Below are positions 17,091 through 24,885 of a stretch of DNA of 64,000 nt, one piece after another. The translations under genes were made by a program, and so were the position numbers. The stretch lies in assembly GCF_000725345.1 (NCBI RefSeq), contig NZ_CP008852.1, positions 3,960,001 to 4,024,000 of the forward strand. Direction: 5' to 3'. This DNA comes from Pelosinus sp. UFO1 (GTDB taxonomy: Bacteria > Bacillota > Negativicutes > DSM-13327). A model generated the notes under the pieces. The model saw only the letters and a program-made list of their open reading frames with translations, ran no database searches and was not told the origin of the DNA. How positions within the stretch are numbered: the stretch's first letter is position 1; each line of letters opens with the position of its first letter.

Positions 17091-17843
17091 CTACCATTTC
17101 CGGTCCGCTCCGCCGCCGCCCCCTGATCCACCACCATATCCTCCGCCCCCACTACCACGCAACCTGAGCAATGATAATAGGAGAAAGGTAATGCTGCCGC
17201 CGAGGAGTAGCCAATCTGCGATAAATAGAAGAAAAACCCCTACAACAGCCGCCCCTTGCACCCACCATGGCAAACCATCCCACCATGCCGGAACAAGGTC
17301 GCCGCTTACTTTTGCAGTTCCTCGGGCATCTTGCGGTGCTACGATACCATATTCGGCAGAGACCAACCGCATGATAGCTTTATAGCTGTTCCAGATTCCC
17401 TGATCATAGTCACCACGCCCAGCATAGAGTATAAGGTATTCATCTTGAAGCTGCCCGACCTTGGCGTCGTTTAAAGCCCCTTCCAAACCATACCCTACCT
17501 CGACACGAGACTTTCGATCACCAACGGCTACCAACAGCAATACTCCGTTATTCAGCGATTTATCGCCGATTTTCCACTGTCTGAGCATCGCTAGTGAATA
17601 ATCTTGAATTGGTTCCTCATTCAACGAATTGACAGTAACTACTACTACTTGTGCCTTGGTCTGCCTAGAAATCTTTGCTCCTAGTGTATTGATCTTCGCC
17701 TTGGTTTCTCCGCTTAATACGCCGGCGTAATCCTGCACATATATACTGCCCGCAGGGGCAGGCGGTATGGCAGGCGCCGCCGAAGCTACCGTACCGATGA
17801 CCATATATACCGCCATCAGCAACCACACCAGCCATTTTTTCAT
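17091..17843 (-). CDS. TPM-domain membrane protein (YgcG-like)
   Basis: A 250-aa protein with signal peptide 1-23 (ASAAP). The TPM phosphatase-like domain covers about 25-160 (VYVQDYAGVLSGETKAKI, GDRKSRVEVGYGLEGALND). One or two helices lie at about 190-225, and a Gly-rich tail (GGGGYGGGSGGGGGADRKW) ends the protein. Start chosen: ATG 17843 behind GGAGGGG. The longer frame to 17906 begins upstream of the inferred promoter and cannot be translated from it. Family members work beside LemA proteins, and lemA here shares the same promoter type. Confidence 0.9.
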   Translation of the reverse strand: MKKWLVWLLMAVYMVIGTVASAAPAIPPAPAGSIYVQDYAGVLSGETKAKINTLGAKISRQTKAQVVVVTVNSLNEEPIQDYSLAMLRQWKIGDKSLNNGVLLLVAVGDRKSRVEVGYGLEGALNDAKVGQLQDEYLILYAGRGDYDQGIWNSYKAIMRLVSAEYGIVAPQDARGTAKVSGDLVPAWWDGLPWWVQGAAVVGVFLLFIADWLLLGGSITFLLLSLLRLRGSGGGGYGGGSGGGGGADRKW

Positions 17844-17877
17844 AACCACCCCTCCCTCACTTCCCTCTATTACCACT

Positions 17878-17925
17878 ATTGTACAATGTCCGTATGAAGA
17901 ACTCATGAATATCCTATGAATATCT
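17878..17925 (-). promoter_or_regulatory. TTCATA direct-repeat promoter, site 9 (TPM)
   Basis: TGAA on the plus strand at 17895, 17906 and 17917. The proximal TTCATA (17898-17893) is 9 nt from -10 TACAAT (17883-17878). Confidence 0.88.
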
Positions 17926-17995
17926 CCTACTTTTTCTTAAATTGTCTACAAAGACGACATTCCTCGCCAACTATTGAAAGAGCTGCCGTTAAATC

Positions 17996-18023
17996 AAAAG
18001 ACCAGGATTTTTCCTGGTCTTTT
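17996..18023 (-). terminator. Terminator of the SHOCT gene
   Basis: Perfect 12-bp arms AAAAGACCAGGA / TCCTGGTCTTTT around a 4-nt loop. Confidence 0.88.
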
Positions 18024-18114
18024 CTCTCATTATTTAGTGCTAGTGTTCTCTCCGTCCCATCACCATTTTGCTCATTTTTGGCATGATAGGAGCCTTTATA
18101 AAAGAATTTGTGTT

Positions 18115-18357
18115 TTATTCCAGCTCTTTTTTCATGCGCTGATATTCATCAGTAGTAATTTCCCCTTTGGCGTACCGCTGTTTTAATATCTCCACAGCGT
18201 CAGTCCGGACCCCATTTGTAGTGCCGCCACGGAATAGCGTTTTAAATAGCCAAACCACTGCCATTATAATAAGAGCGGTAAACGCCAAATGAACGAGCAT
18301 TCCTAGGCCCATGCCCAACCAGCCGAAGGGGCCACCGAAACCGTAACCCATCATCAT
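18115..18357 (-). CDS. SHOCT-domain membrane protein (80 aa)
   Basis: Starts MMMGYGFGGPFGWLG. One membrane helix (about 17-42) is followed by a SHOCT motif (EILKQRYAKGEITTDEYQRM). This is a very common Firmicute small-protein layout with no fixed function. The start has AGGAGGTGCATGAACT upstream. It stands in its own unit between a repeat promoter and a terminator. A 14-codon Met-rich frame (18040-18084) follows before the terminator, but I do not call it. Confidence 0.82.
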   Translation of the reverse strand: MMMGYGFGGPFGWLGMGLGMLVHLAFTALIIMAVVWLFKTLFRGGTTNGVRTDAVEILKQRYAKGEITTDEYQRMKKELE

Positions 18358-18386
18358 AGTTCATGCACCTCCTTTGTATTAATCCT

Positions 18387-18430
18387 AGTATAGCTTAACA
18401 TTATGGAGTTTTTATGAAGAAACTGTGCGT
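18387..18430 (-). promoter_or_regulatory. TTCATA direct-repeat promoter, site 10 (80-aa SHOCT)
   Basis: Weakest site of the set: TCCATA (18407-18402), then TTCATA 11 bp upstream (TGAA at 18415), then degenerate copies at 18426 and 18437. The 9-nt gap to -10 TATACT (18392-18387) is conserved. Confidence 0.75.
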
Positions 18431-18612
18431 TTTTGATGTAAATTGATAAAGGCCACCTCTACTAATACCGCTGGGCAGTCTGCTTCTCGGAGCACCTGAA
18501 AATTTGCTTCCTTCACGCCCCGGTCAGAGGTGTTCAATTCCGCCACCAACCTAGTGTGAATGCAGGCAGCCTTTGCCCTCGTATGCTCCCCGGCACTAAA
18601 GCTGAAATGACC
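18412..18612 (-). pseudogene. Relic of an N-acetylmuramoyl-L-alanine amidase (Amidase_3)
   Basis: This frame carries only the C-terminal third of an Amidase_3 domain: DRGVKEANFQVLREADCPA followed by VLVEVAFINL, which aligns with the family's DRGVK..NFYVLR..PAVLVE.GF stretch including the catalytic Glu. The zinc-binding N-terminal half is missing, and the terminator of the next gene begins immediately upstream. The 3' end overlaps the repeat promoter at 18387-18430. It is best read as a gene remnant left by deletion. Confidence 0.65.
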
Positions 18613-18657
18613 AAAAAGCAAAGCAGCCCCTCCTACAGGAAGGGCTGCTTTGCTTTT
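18613..18657 (-). terminator. Terminator of the membrane protein gene at 18676
   Basis: Long stem AAAGCAAAGCAGCCC / GGGCTGCTTTGCTTT followed by T-run on the minus strand. Confidence 0.88.
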
Positions 18658-18675
18658 AACGAATTATTTTAACTT

Positions 18676-19185
18676 TTATTGTCCCATATGTTGCATATGT
18701 TGCATATTTCCACCAACAGCATTGGGATTCCATCCCATAATAGTTGGATCAACCATCCCAAAAATCATGGCTACGTGAGCAACAACGAGAAACACGGTCA
18801 ATAGAATGAAATGGAGCTTCATCTTTTCATCATCAGATTTGCTCTTGCCGATTACACCGAGTTCCAACAAAGCAATACCAAACAGCGGAATTACACCACT
18901 GAGATAAGCCCCTACCGCGAGTATATCAGCAATGCCGCGCCACTGAATAGTAGGAACAACAGTGGTTGTTAAGTTGAGAAAGACGCCTAGAAAGTAAAAC
19001 CCTAGAAAAATACCAATCACCTTATTGGCTGTTCTCCATCCACCAGCATTGGACCCACGAAGGAAGACTGTGAAAAATTCAGTTGCAACAAGTGCTTCCG
19101 CCAGAGCCACAGGAATCACCATATACAAAATTAAATTCCAAGGCTGATTGACAGCCAGCAATTCCATATAGTGTGTCATAACCAT
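18676..19185 (-). CDS. Multi-span membrane protein with Met/His tail
   Basis: About 169 aa with four to five membrane helices (LYMVIPVALAEALVATEFF, IGIFLGFYFLGVFL, LSGVIPLFGIALLEL, FILLTVFLVVAHVAMIFGM). The tail ends NMQHMQHMGQ, which could bind metal. I cannot name the family with confidence. The start is a judgement: the inferred transcription start near 19215 excludes the frame's first ATG at 19230, and AAGGATGGTG lies 9 nt before ATG 19185. The alternative is 19200. Confidence 0.7.
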   Translation of the reverse strand: MVMTHYMELLAVNQPWNLILYMVIPVALAEALVATEFFTVFLRGSNAGGWRTANKVIGIFLGFYFLGVFLNLTTTVVPTIQWRGIADILAVGAYLSGVIPLFGIALLELGVIGKSKSDDEKMKLHFILLTVFLVVAHVAMIFGMVDPTIMGWNPNAVGGNMQHMQHMGQ

Positions 19186-19221
19186 AACAATAAACACCAT
19201 CCTTAATAAACTTATATTGAT

Positions 19222-19282
19222 ATTATACAAATAAAATGTGAAGATCTTGTGAAGAAACGATGAAGAACTTATGAAGTTGTGC
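19222..19282 (-). promoter_or_regulatory. TTCATA direct-repeat promoter, site 11
   Basis: TGAA on the plus strand at 19239, 19250, 19261 and 19272. The proximal TTCACA (19242-19237) is 9 nt from a consensus -10 TATAAT (19227-19222). Confidence 0.92.
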
Positions 19283-19421
19283 AGATTTCATCCTGCTAAC
19301 ATAGATTCAGCCCCCACCCAGAGGCTGCTCTCCTTGATGATGTGACAATCACTAAAATGCTTATCTAACTTACGTACGATTGATATCGCTGACGACCTCT
19401 TTTCGTGGTTGAGATATAAAA

Positions 19422-19443
19422 CGGATGCCATCCCTGGCATCCG
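19422..19443 (-). terminator. Terminator of the HMA chaperone gene
   Basis: CGGATGCCA / TGGCATCCG perfect stem followed by TTTTAT. Confidence 0.85.
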
Positions 19444-19451
19444 CCTAACTA

Positions 19452-19661
19452 TTAAGCAACTACAACATAGCCAGCCTCTTCTACCGCTTGATGAAGATCG
19501 GCAATCGCGGCAAAACCTGTCACCACTGCTTCTTTTCTGTCCAAATCAACATAGGCGCTTGCAACGCCTGCAACTTCTTTAAGAGCATTCTCGACGGCCA
19601 TCTTACAATGACCACAAGACATTCCTTCGATTTTTATTACTGTTTCACCAGTTTGACCCAT
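19452..19661 (-). CDS. Heavy-metal-associated (HMA) domain protein, CopZ/MerP-like
   Basis: A 69-aa single HMA domain with metal-binding loop MSCGHCK near the N-terminus and the beta-alpha-beta-beta-alpha-beta pattern ending in EEAGYVVVA. It shuttles Cu(I) or a similar soft metal in the cytoplasm. I chose ATG 19661 because GGGGAGGTGAATGAA precedes it. A longer form from 19763 is possible (AAGG ahead of tandem ATGs) and would add 34 unrecognised residues. The palindromic operator at 19798 is about 140 nt upstream. Confidence 0.85.
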   Translation of the reverse strand: MGQTGETVIKIEGMSCGHCKMAVENALKEVAGVASAYVDLDRKEAVVTGFAAIADLHQAVEEAGYVVVA

Positions 19662-19797
19662 TTCATTCACCTCCCCTCTTACCTGTAGTGCTTTATCCGA
19701 AGACCAAGTCACTCTAAAGGTCTCTGGACATGATTTGTGAAATTGTTTTAAAACATTCATCATTTTCCTTGTCTACTAGCACATACTCATCCCTCTT

Positions 19798-19821
19798 TAT
19801 ACTATACCCCCGTATAGTATA
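19798..19821 (-). promoter_or_regulatory. CsoR-like operator palindrome
   Basis: Perfect inverted repeat TATACTATAC - CCCC - GTATAGTATA upstream of the HMA chaperone. The C-centred palindrome resembles operators of the CsoR/FrmR copper-repressor family. No CsoR gene is in the window. Confidence 0.6.
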
Positions 19822-19929
19822 ATTTAAGTATATGATAATGTTTTCATCTAGTCAATACCCTATAGTGACCCAAAAGATGGCGTTGCCGTGCGGCCAATAT
19901 ACCAGCACTCACTACCACCTGCCGCAAAA

Positions 19930-19953
19930 AAAGCTGCCTTTACCGGCAGCTTT
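19930..19953 (-). terminator. Terminator, distal end of the cobalt operon
   Basis: AAAGCTGCC / GGCAGCTTT stem followed on the minus strand by a 7-T run. The stretch 19954-20273 between it and the permease gene holds only short frames that I cannot identify; one (19984-20075) looks like a C-terminal gene scrap without a start. Confidence 0.7.
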
Positions 19954-20273
19954 ACTGGAAGAACTTTGACTGCAAGACACTACTTATTTAATGGTGTTTA
20001 AGCTTGTCTAGTCTTGCATAGGTAATTTTTTTAAACTCTTCAAATAAAACGTCCTGAACTATTTCGCTAATGGATCAGGTACATGGTTTTCGTGCCCGAG
20101 ACAATAGCGGAATGGTGATCGTTCTTTTATGAGTATGAAAACATCACTATCTTTCGCTCTTCGCCATTATGTGATAGTCGCCAGCGTGATTTATGAGATG
20201 ATTTTTACTTCTCCGCCCCAGGAAATCGTAATCCCCTAAGACAGCCATACGTAATGTCTGCCCAGACAATACA

Positions 20274-21023
20274 TTAGGTCAGGGTTAAAGTGGGCAGCAA
20301 GTCGCTCTGGCCTATTAAGAAAATGATGCCAACTGCAATACTATATAACGCCGTAGTGCTTGCTAATATTACATAGACTTTTGGATTTTTTGCAGCTTGT
20401 GCATAACCATTTAAGAGAAGAAGGATTAACACAGTTTGCGCTATAAATAAACCAATAATAAATGCTAACACGGCTGTAAGTCCTAAAGCTACCGTACCAG
20501 CTCCTGCGGCCGCAGTAAATAATAAGATTTGTGTTCCAGTTTCTCCTCCAATTCCGTGAAGTATTCCTATACAGCAAGCACTACGAGCACCCAGGTCAAC
20601 TGAAAAATCTTGCTGCACTGGAGTACTTACTGGTTTAAATTTTGATTTTAACCAATATGATATTTTCCTTATCCCCATAAAAAGCAATGTCCATCTACTA
20701 AGTAATACTTGCTCATCCTTCCGATTAAAAAGAGCCACAATTAACCAAATGCCCAAACCAATTAAGATAATCCCAACAATGCGTTCTATAACTCCATCTA
20801 CCCATTCTGGTAATACATTTCCGAGTAAAATTGCAGCACTACCGAACACTAAATTAACCAACGCATGACCCATTACATAGTAAAGTGATAAGAAGAAACT
20901 TTTTTTCTTCGTATCTTCTGCTCCAATAAAATCGGTGATAGCGGCGATATGATCCCAATCGATTGCATGCCTAAGCCCGAGTACAAAACCTAACCCAATT
21001 ATAGCGCCAATTTCGGCATTCAT
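20274..21023 (-). CDS. Cobalt/nickel permease, NiCoT/HoxN-like family
   Basis: A 249-aa membrane protein with about six helices. The N-terminal helix carries RHAIDWDHIAA, the His/Asp signature of NiCoT and related high-affinity Ni/Co permeases. A second His motif (ILHGIGGETGTQ) follows a cytoplasmic loop. It lies 74 nt downstream of cbiK, and both follow a B12 riboswitch, so cobalt is the likely substrate: uptake of cobalt for corrin synthesis when B12 is short. Confidence 0.88.
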   Translation of the reverse strand: MNAEIGAIIGLGFVLGLRHAIDWDHIAAITDFIGAEDTKKKSFFLSLYYVMGHALVNLVFGSAAILLGNVLPEWVDGVIERIVGIILIGLGIWLIVALFNRKDEQVLLSRWTLLFMGIRKISYWLKSKFKPVSTPVQQDFSVDLGARSACCIGILHGIGGETGTQILLFTAAAGAGTVALGLTAVLAFIIGLFIAQTVLILLLLNGYAQAAKNPKVYVILASTTALYSIAVGIIFLIGQSDLLPTLTLT

Positions 21024-21097
21024 CTTTTTAATCTCCTTTAATTCAGCCCACAGGCATCTATCTCATGAAATTACATAATAGTATGACCGGTTTAAAA

Positions 21098-21964
21098 CTA
21101 GTGTTTTTTAGCTTTATGCACGATCAGTTGATCAATAGCATCTTTTAGATGCTGTACATAAATATCCTGGATAGCTAGATTTTCGCCCAAGCCGTGGAAA
21201 TATATATCAACATTAAACCCAGCTTTAAGTAATTGGGATTTAGCAGAATCTTCTTCATCACCAGCCATGTCTTTAGTGGCATGGTCGCCAGCTACCAGCA
21301 TAAATGGCAACAAAGTCAAGTTCTTCACCTTTTTACTTTTCAATTTTTCAATAACGCTATCCAGTGCTGGGAAACCTTCGACAGTATATACAAAAATATT
21401 ATTCAACCCGGCTTCTTCTAATTTTATTTGTAAAGCGGCATAAGCAGTATTAGCAGGATGTACTCCCCCATGACCCATAAGCACTATCGCTTCCTGGTCT
21501 CTTAACTTAGGTAGTTGCGTTTCAACAGCCTTAATGGCAATCAGGTAATCGTCTGGGTTGCCTTTCTGTCCCATATAATAAAGAAGTGGACGGCCAAGAG
21601 TAATCTTATCAAACACTTTAGTATGAGCAAAATGTACAGAAACCGCTCTTAACTTTTCATATTCTTCAGCAGCGGCCACATATAGTGGCTGGATGAATAC
21701 TTCTTTATATCCCTCAGCTTGCAATCTTTCAAGCGCTTGCTTTTCCGTATCAATTAGAATACCATCTCGCTCAGCCAATTTCTTAATGACAATACGGGAA
21801 GTAAACGCCCGACGTACCTCGTAATTAGGGAAGGTAACTCTGATTTTGCTTTCTGTACTTTCAATGGCCATTTTCAACGTATCAAGATAAGTAGTTCCAA
21901 AGCTAACAACTAAAATAGCCCTTTTATCCGCCAAACAGTTGACGGTACTAGCTGTTTTTTCCAT
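21098..21964 (-). CDS. cbiK: Anaerobic sirohydrochlorin cobaltochelatase CbiK
   Basis: A 288-aa class II chelatase that inserts Co2+ into sirohydrochlorin in the anaerobic B12 pathway. Family signatures are RAILVVSFGTTYLDT at the N-terminus, VLMGHGG near the middle and FMLVAGDHATKDMAGDEEDS with the metal-contact His. The ATG at 21964 is used because GGAGGAATTTATA precedes it. The longer frame starts with a TTG inside that site. It lacks a signal peptide, unlike periplasmic CbiK forms of some delta-proteobacteria. First gene of the riboswitch operon. Confidence 0.93.
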   Translation of the reverse strand: MEKTASTVNCLADKRAILVVSFGTTYLDTLKMAIESTESKIRVTFPNYEVRRAFTSRIVIKKLAERDGILIDTEKQALERLQAEGYKEVFIQPLYVAAAEEYEKLRAVSVHFAHTKVFDKITLGRPLLYYMGQKGNPDDYLIAIKAVETQLPKLRDQEAIVLMGHGGVHPANTAYAALQIKLEEAGLNNIFVYTVEGFPALDSVIEKLKSKKVKNLTLLPFMLVAGDHATKDMAGDEEDSAKSQLLKAGFNVDIYFHGLGENLAIQDIYVQHLKDAIDQLIVHKAKKH

Positions 21965-22075
21965 TATAAATTCCTCCAATTATTATAGCTAAATACCAAA
22001 TGATGAATATTGGGGTAGATTTTCATGCAACATACTAACTTCCGCTCCCCAAGATGGAATCGTCAATACACTACG

Positions 22076-22110
22076 TAAAAAAAATAATCTCCCATCCAAG
22101 AACGGGAGAC
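22076..22110 (-). terminator. Expression-platform terminator of the B12 riboswitch
   Basis: TCTCCC / GGGAGA stem followed by TTATTTTTTTT on the minus strand, between riboswitch and cbiK. This is the expected off-state terminator. Confidence 0.75.
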
Positions 22111-22224
22111 GTAATATAAGCCAGGCAAAGTTATATCGATAAAAATCCCTGCGAAAAAACGCAACGATGAAATATTGTACAACAGCATGTACTTAAATCC
22201 CCTCCCCATCGCTCGTGGGTAAAC

Positions 22225-22386
22225 GGTGACTATTAAATAGGCAGTTCTTCTGACTTAGGATCGTAACATTCCTGCGCCTTCCCAAAACTATTATTTCAGT
22301 GACATCATGCAGGTTTGCTCCCCTTTACAGCGGCGGGACCGTGTTGGATTTACACCAACTTCCCTATTAAGCCCGTAGGCACCTAT
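22225..22386 (-). ncRNA. Cobalamin riboswitch
   Basis: On the minus strand the core blocks appear in order: GGTGCC, GGGAAGTTGGTGTAAATCC, CCCGCCGCTGT (B12-box region), GTCACTG and AAGTCAGAAGAACTGCCT. It precedes cbiK and the cobalt permease, the classic targets. A terminator lies further downstream. Confidence 0.93.
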
Positions 22387-22482
22387 CTTACTATATTTAG
22401 TTAAGAAAATCCTATTTAAAGTTACTATCAATATCTAACGTTGTCAAGCTTTTGTTCAATACAAACCGTGTATCAAAACTTT

Positions 22483-23136
22483 TTACTTATCCTGCTTACT
22501 CCCAATTAGGCCCCTTCGACCTAATCTGGGGAAAAAACGTGGAGTCACTGCCGCATAGGCGGCATAGTCTTCACCAAATTGTTCCATTGCTTCCCGTTCT
22601 TCTTGCCTAGCCAACCAAATATACATCCGCACAAGAATAGGGAACATAGCCAATGTTAACAGCGTTGGCCACTGCAGCAAGAAACCCAACAGGATCACGA
22701 TAAAAGCAATATATTGAGGATGACGCACATAGGCATAAGGACCATTCACTGCGATCACACCCCTACGCTGGGCACTGTGCAAAAATCTCCATGTAAAACC
22801 AAGAAAGATAAGCCCCCCAAAAATAAACCAGTTACTTAATTCGTGAATAGGATTGTGGTGGGGATCACCTGTTAGTCCCAGCAATGTATACCAAAGGTGT
22901 CCGGCATCATGAGAAAAGAGATTGATTTGTGGATAGTGGCTCCCCAGCCACCCGGAAAGTAAATAAATACTCAAAGGAAAACCATACATCTCTGCAAATA
23001 GCGCTACAATAAAAGCGGAAAAGGTACCAAAGGAACGCCAATCCCGACCAGAACGCGGACGAGTAAAACTAAAGGCAAAAATAATAAAGATAAGCGAATT
23101 GATGACCACAATTGGCCATAGTCCATAATCTGACAT
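22483..23136 (-). CDS. Isoprenylcysteine/phospholipid methyltransferase-like membrane protein
   Basis: A 217-aa membrane protein with about six helices. It carries the ICMT/PEMT-type C-terminal SAM-binding signature (GPYAYVRHPQYIAF, then RQEEREAMEQFGEDYAAY). Such proteins methylate lipids or prenyl-cysteine groups; the substrate here is unknown. The ATG at 23136 is 1 nt after the stop of lgt, with GGAGAG upstream, so the two are translationally coupled. The pairing with lgt suggests work on membrane lipid or lipoprotein. Confidence 0.82.
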   Translation of the reverse strand: MSDYGLWPIVVINSLIFIIFAFSFTRPRSGRDWRSFGTFSAFIVALFAEMYGFPLSIYLLSGWLGSHYPQINLFSHDAGHLWYTLLGLTGDPHHNPIHELSNWFIFGGLIFLGFTWRFLHSAQRRGVIAVNGPYAYVRHPQYIAFIVILLGFLLQWPTLLTLAMFPILVRMYIWLARQEEREAMEQFGEDYAAYAAVTPRFFPRLGRRGLIGSKQDK

Positions 23137-23137
23137 G

Positions 23138-23899
23138 TTATTCAGTCTCTCCTTTCCGATACCACAACCATAAGCTACTAGCAAGCATTGCCGTTAACAG
23201 CGCCGTCATTTGCGCCACTTTAAGACCGCCAAATAGTAAGCTATCCGTACGTAAAAATTCCAAACCAAATCGGGCCAGGGAATAGAGAATGAAATAGGTT
23301 ATTGCCACCTGTCCATCAAACTGTTTCCGACGGAATATATACAGTAGGACGGCTAGAATCATGAGATCAAACCCAGCCTCAAATAGTTCGGCTGGCACCA
23401 ATGGCATTGCTCCCCATGCTTGATATGCCGATGTTCCCGGCTGATAGACAACGCCATACCAGGCAGTTGTCGGCTTTCCATAGGCATCACCGTTTAATAA
23501 ACAGCCAATACGCCCAATAGCCTGCCCTAGGATAAGACCTGGTGTACTAATATCGGCAAAACGCCGGAAGGATAATCCTTTACTTCGGAAATACCATCCC
23601 GCCAGCAATAAATTGGCTATCACCGCTCCCTGAATGGAGAGCCCCCCCTGCCAAAACATCAACGCCTGCAAAGGATTGCTGCTATAGTCTTGCCAAGAGA
23701 AGACAACTTCCCAAACGCGTGCTCCTAAAAATCCTGCTATTACACCATATAAAACATATTCTTGCAATAGCTCTGCCGAAAACTCACTGTTTCTTGCTAG
23801 GCGTGTCGCTAGCCACAAGCCGGCAAATACTCCTAAAGCTACCATAAGTCCCCAGGCGCGAAATTCCAAACCACCAATACTAAATAAGATGGGATACAT
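23138..23899 (-). CDS. lgt: Prolipoprotein diacylglyceryl transferase family protein
   Basis: A 253-aa membrane protein with seven helices and Lgt signatures (WGLMVALGV, GARVWEV, WQGGLSIQG, AIGRIGCLLNGDAYG). Lgt attaches diacylglyceryl to the lipobox Cys of lipoproteins. The His of the HGG motif, important in E. coli Lgt, is Gln90 here, so activity may differ or this may be a paralogue. A housekeeping copy elsewhere cannot be excluded. It follows the Met-rich protein gene after a 220-nt gap containing a hairpin. Confidence 0.85.
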   Translation of the reverse strand: MYPILFSIGGLEFRAWGLMVALGVFAGLWLATRLARNSEFSAELLQEYVLYGVIAGFLGARVWEVVFSWQDYSSNPLQALMFWQGGLSIQGAVIANLLLAGWYFRSKGLSFRRFADISTPGLILGQAIGRIGCLLNGDAYGKPTTAWYGVVYQPGTSAYQAWGAMPLVPAELFEAGFDLMILAVLLYIFRRKQFDGQVAITYFILYSLARFGLEFLRTDSLLFGGLKVAQMTALLTAMLASSLWLWYRKGETE

Positions 23900-24081
23900 G
23901 ATCCTTCCCCCCCGTTCTATATCCTTCGCCTATTCTAGGCTACGTTAATTTCATCTACCATCAAGTGGAGTTATGCCCGCTTCCAGCAGGAATACGGGCA
24001 GCTCCATGTATATAAAAGACCTCCTGGCAAACCAAGATGATCTGTCATGTCATTACTATCAATCCACCGATTTCATGATCC

Positions 24082-24107
24082 AAGCTGGCGCTTTATAGCG
24101 CCAGCTT
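24082..24107 (-). other. Intergenic hairpin before lgt
   Basis: Perfect 11-bp arms AAGCTGGCGCT around TTAT, without T-run on the minus strand. Possibly an attenuator or processing site between the Met-rich gene and lgt. Confidence 0.55.
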
Positions 24108-24122
24108 AGATGGACAAATAAA

Positions 24123-24557
24123 CTAGGATGGGTGATGAGCATTATGATCGACGGTATCGGGTGCATTAGATGGTGTACTGAACTGCGAAACCGAATTATC
24201 ATTTTGGTCATTGATGTCTATCGAATTAACCAAGTCACGCATGATCTGCCGCATTTCCGGATCACTTGCCAGCATTTGCTTCATCGTGGCCTGCATTTCT
24301 GGCTGCTTCATCATCCCTTTCATTGTCTCTTGCATATCACTGCTTTTCATCATATCCACGCATTGTTTTTGCATTTCAGGCGAATTCATCATTTCCATAT
24401 TATCCTTTTGTCCATTTTGCATCATCTTGCCTTGCATAACTGGCGGTTTGTCAGCAATTTTCTCCGCCGCACTTCCCACATTAGTACCCATTAGCAAACC
24501 AGCGGCAGAAATAGCAAAAACCCCACCCATAATCCAACTTGTCATTCTTTTTTTCAT
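24123..24557 (-). CDS. Methionine-rich exported protein
   Basis: A 144-aa protein with signal peptide 1-30 (GSAAEK). The mature part has repeated MxxM and MMKxxxMQxxMKxMM motifs (about 45-105) and a His-containing end (DHNAHHPS). About a fifth of the central residues are Met. Such sequences bind Cu(I)/Ag(I) in the oxidising envelope. It sits in the run 25305-24123, which starts at a repeat promoter. No exact family recognised. Confidence 0.75.
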   Translation of the reverse strand: MKKRMTSWIMGGVFAISAAGLLMGTNVGSAAEKIADKPPVMQGKMMQNGQKDNMEMMNSPEMQKQCVDMMKSSDMQETMKGMMKQPEMQATMKQMLASDPEMRQIMRDLVNSIDINDQNDNSVSQFSTPSNAPDTVDHNAHHPS

Positions 24558-24641
24558 AATTATTTATCCTCCTTCAAAATCTTATTATCAATATAACTAA
24601 GCCTATAGTTATAGGCAAAGGGTGAGTAACTCAGATCAAAA

Positions 24642-24836
24642 TTAGATTTCCACCAAAGCATATTGAAACCAAAGGCCTCTGCGCTCTAAAATCCGCCGTA
24701 CCTGTCCAGTGGTAATCAAGGTACGCGGGTCGTACAGCGAATAGCGTTTTTTTAACAAGCGCTCTAGCTTCGTTGTAATAGCAAAAAAATGTTTTGAATC
24801 TGCTTTTTCATATGCTTCAACAATCAATGCTTCCAT
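24642..24836 (-). CDS. Small conserved-looking protein of unknown function (64 aa)
   Basis: Starts MEALIVEAYEKADSKHFF and ends LWFQYALVEI. It is a soluble, mixed alpha/beta composition with a basic middle (ERLLKKRYSLYD). The start has a strong AAGGAGGAAAGTACT site. The longer frame to 24905 would overlap the upstream gene and has none. It lies inside the small-protein run driven by site 12. I do not recognise it. Confidence 0.65.
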   Translation of the reverse strand: MEALIVEAYEKADSKHFFAITTKLERLLKKRYSLYDPRTLITTGQVRRILERRGLWFQYALVEI

Positions 24837-24885
24837 AGTACTTTCCTCCTTACGTCTTATATTTAAAATGTCAGTGTACCAATCA

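Noticed and set aside
18040-18084. 14-codon Met-rich frame after the 80-aa SHOCT gene
   Set aside because: Weak ribosome-binding site and too short to support without conservation data.
19954-20273. Possible small genes between the cobalt permease and its terminator
   Set aside because: Only short frames without ribosome-binding sites; no similarity I could recognise.
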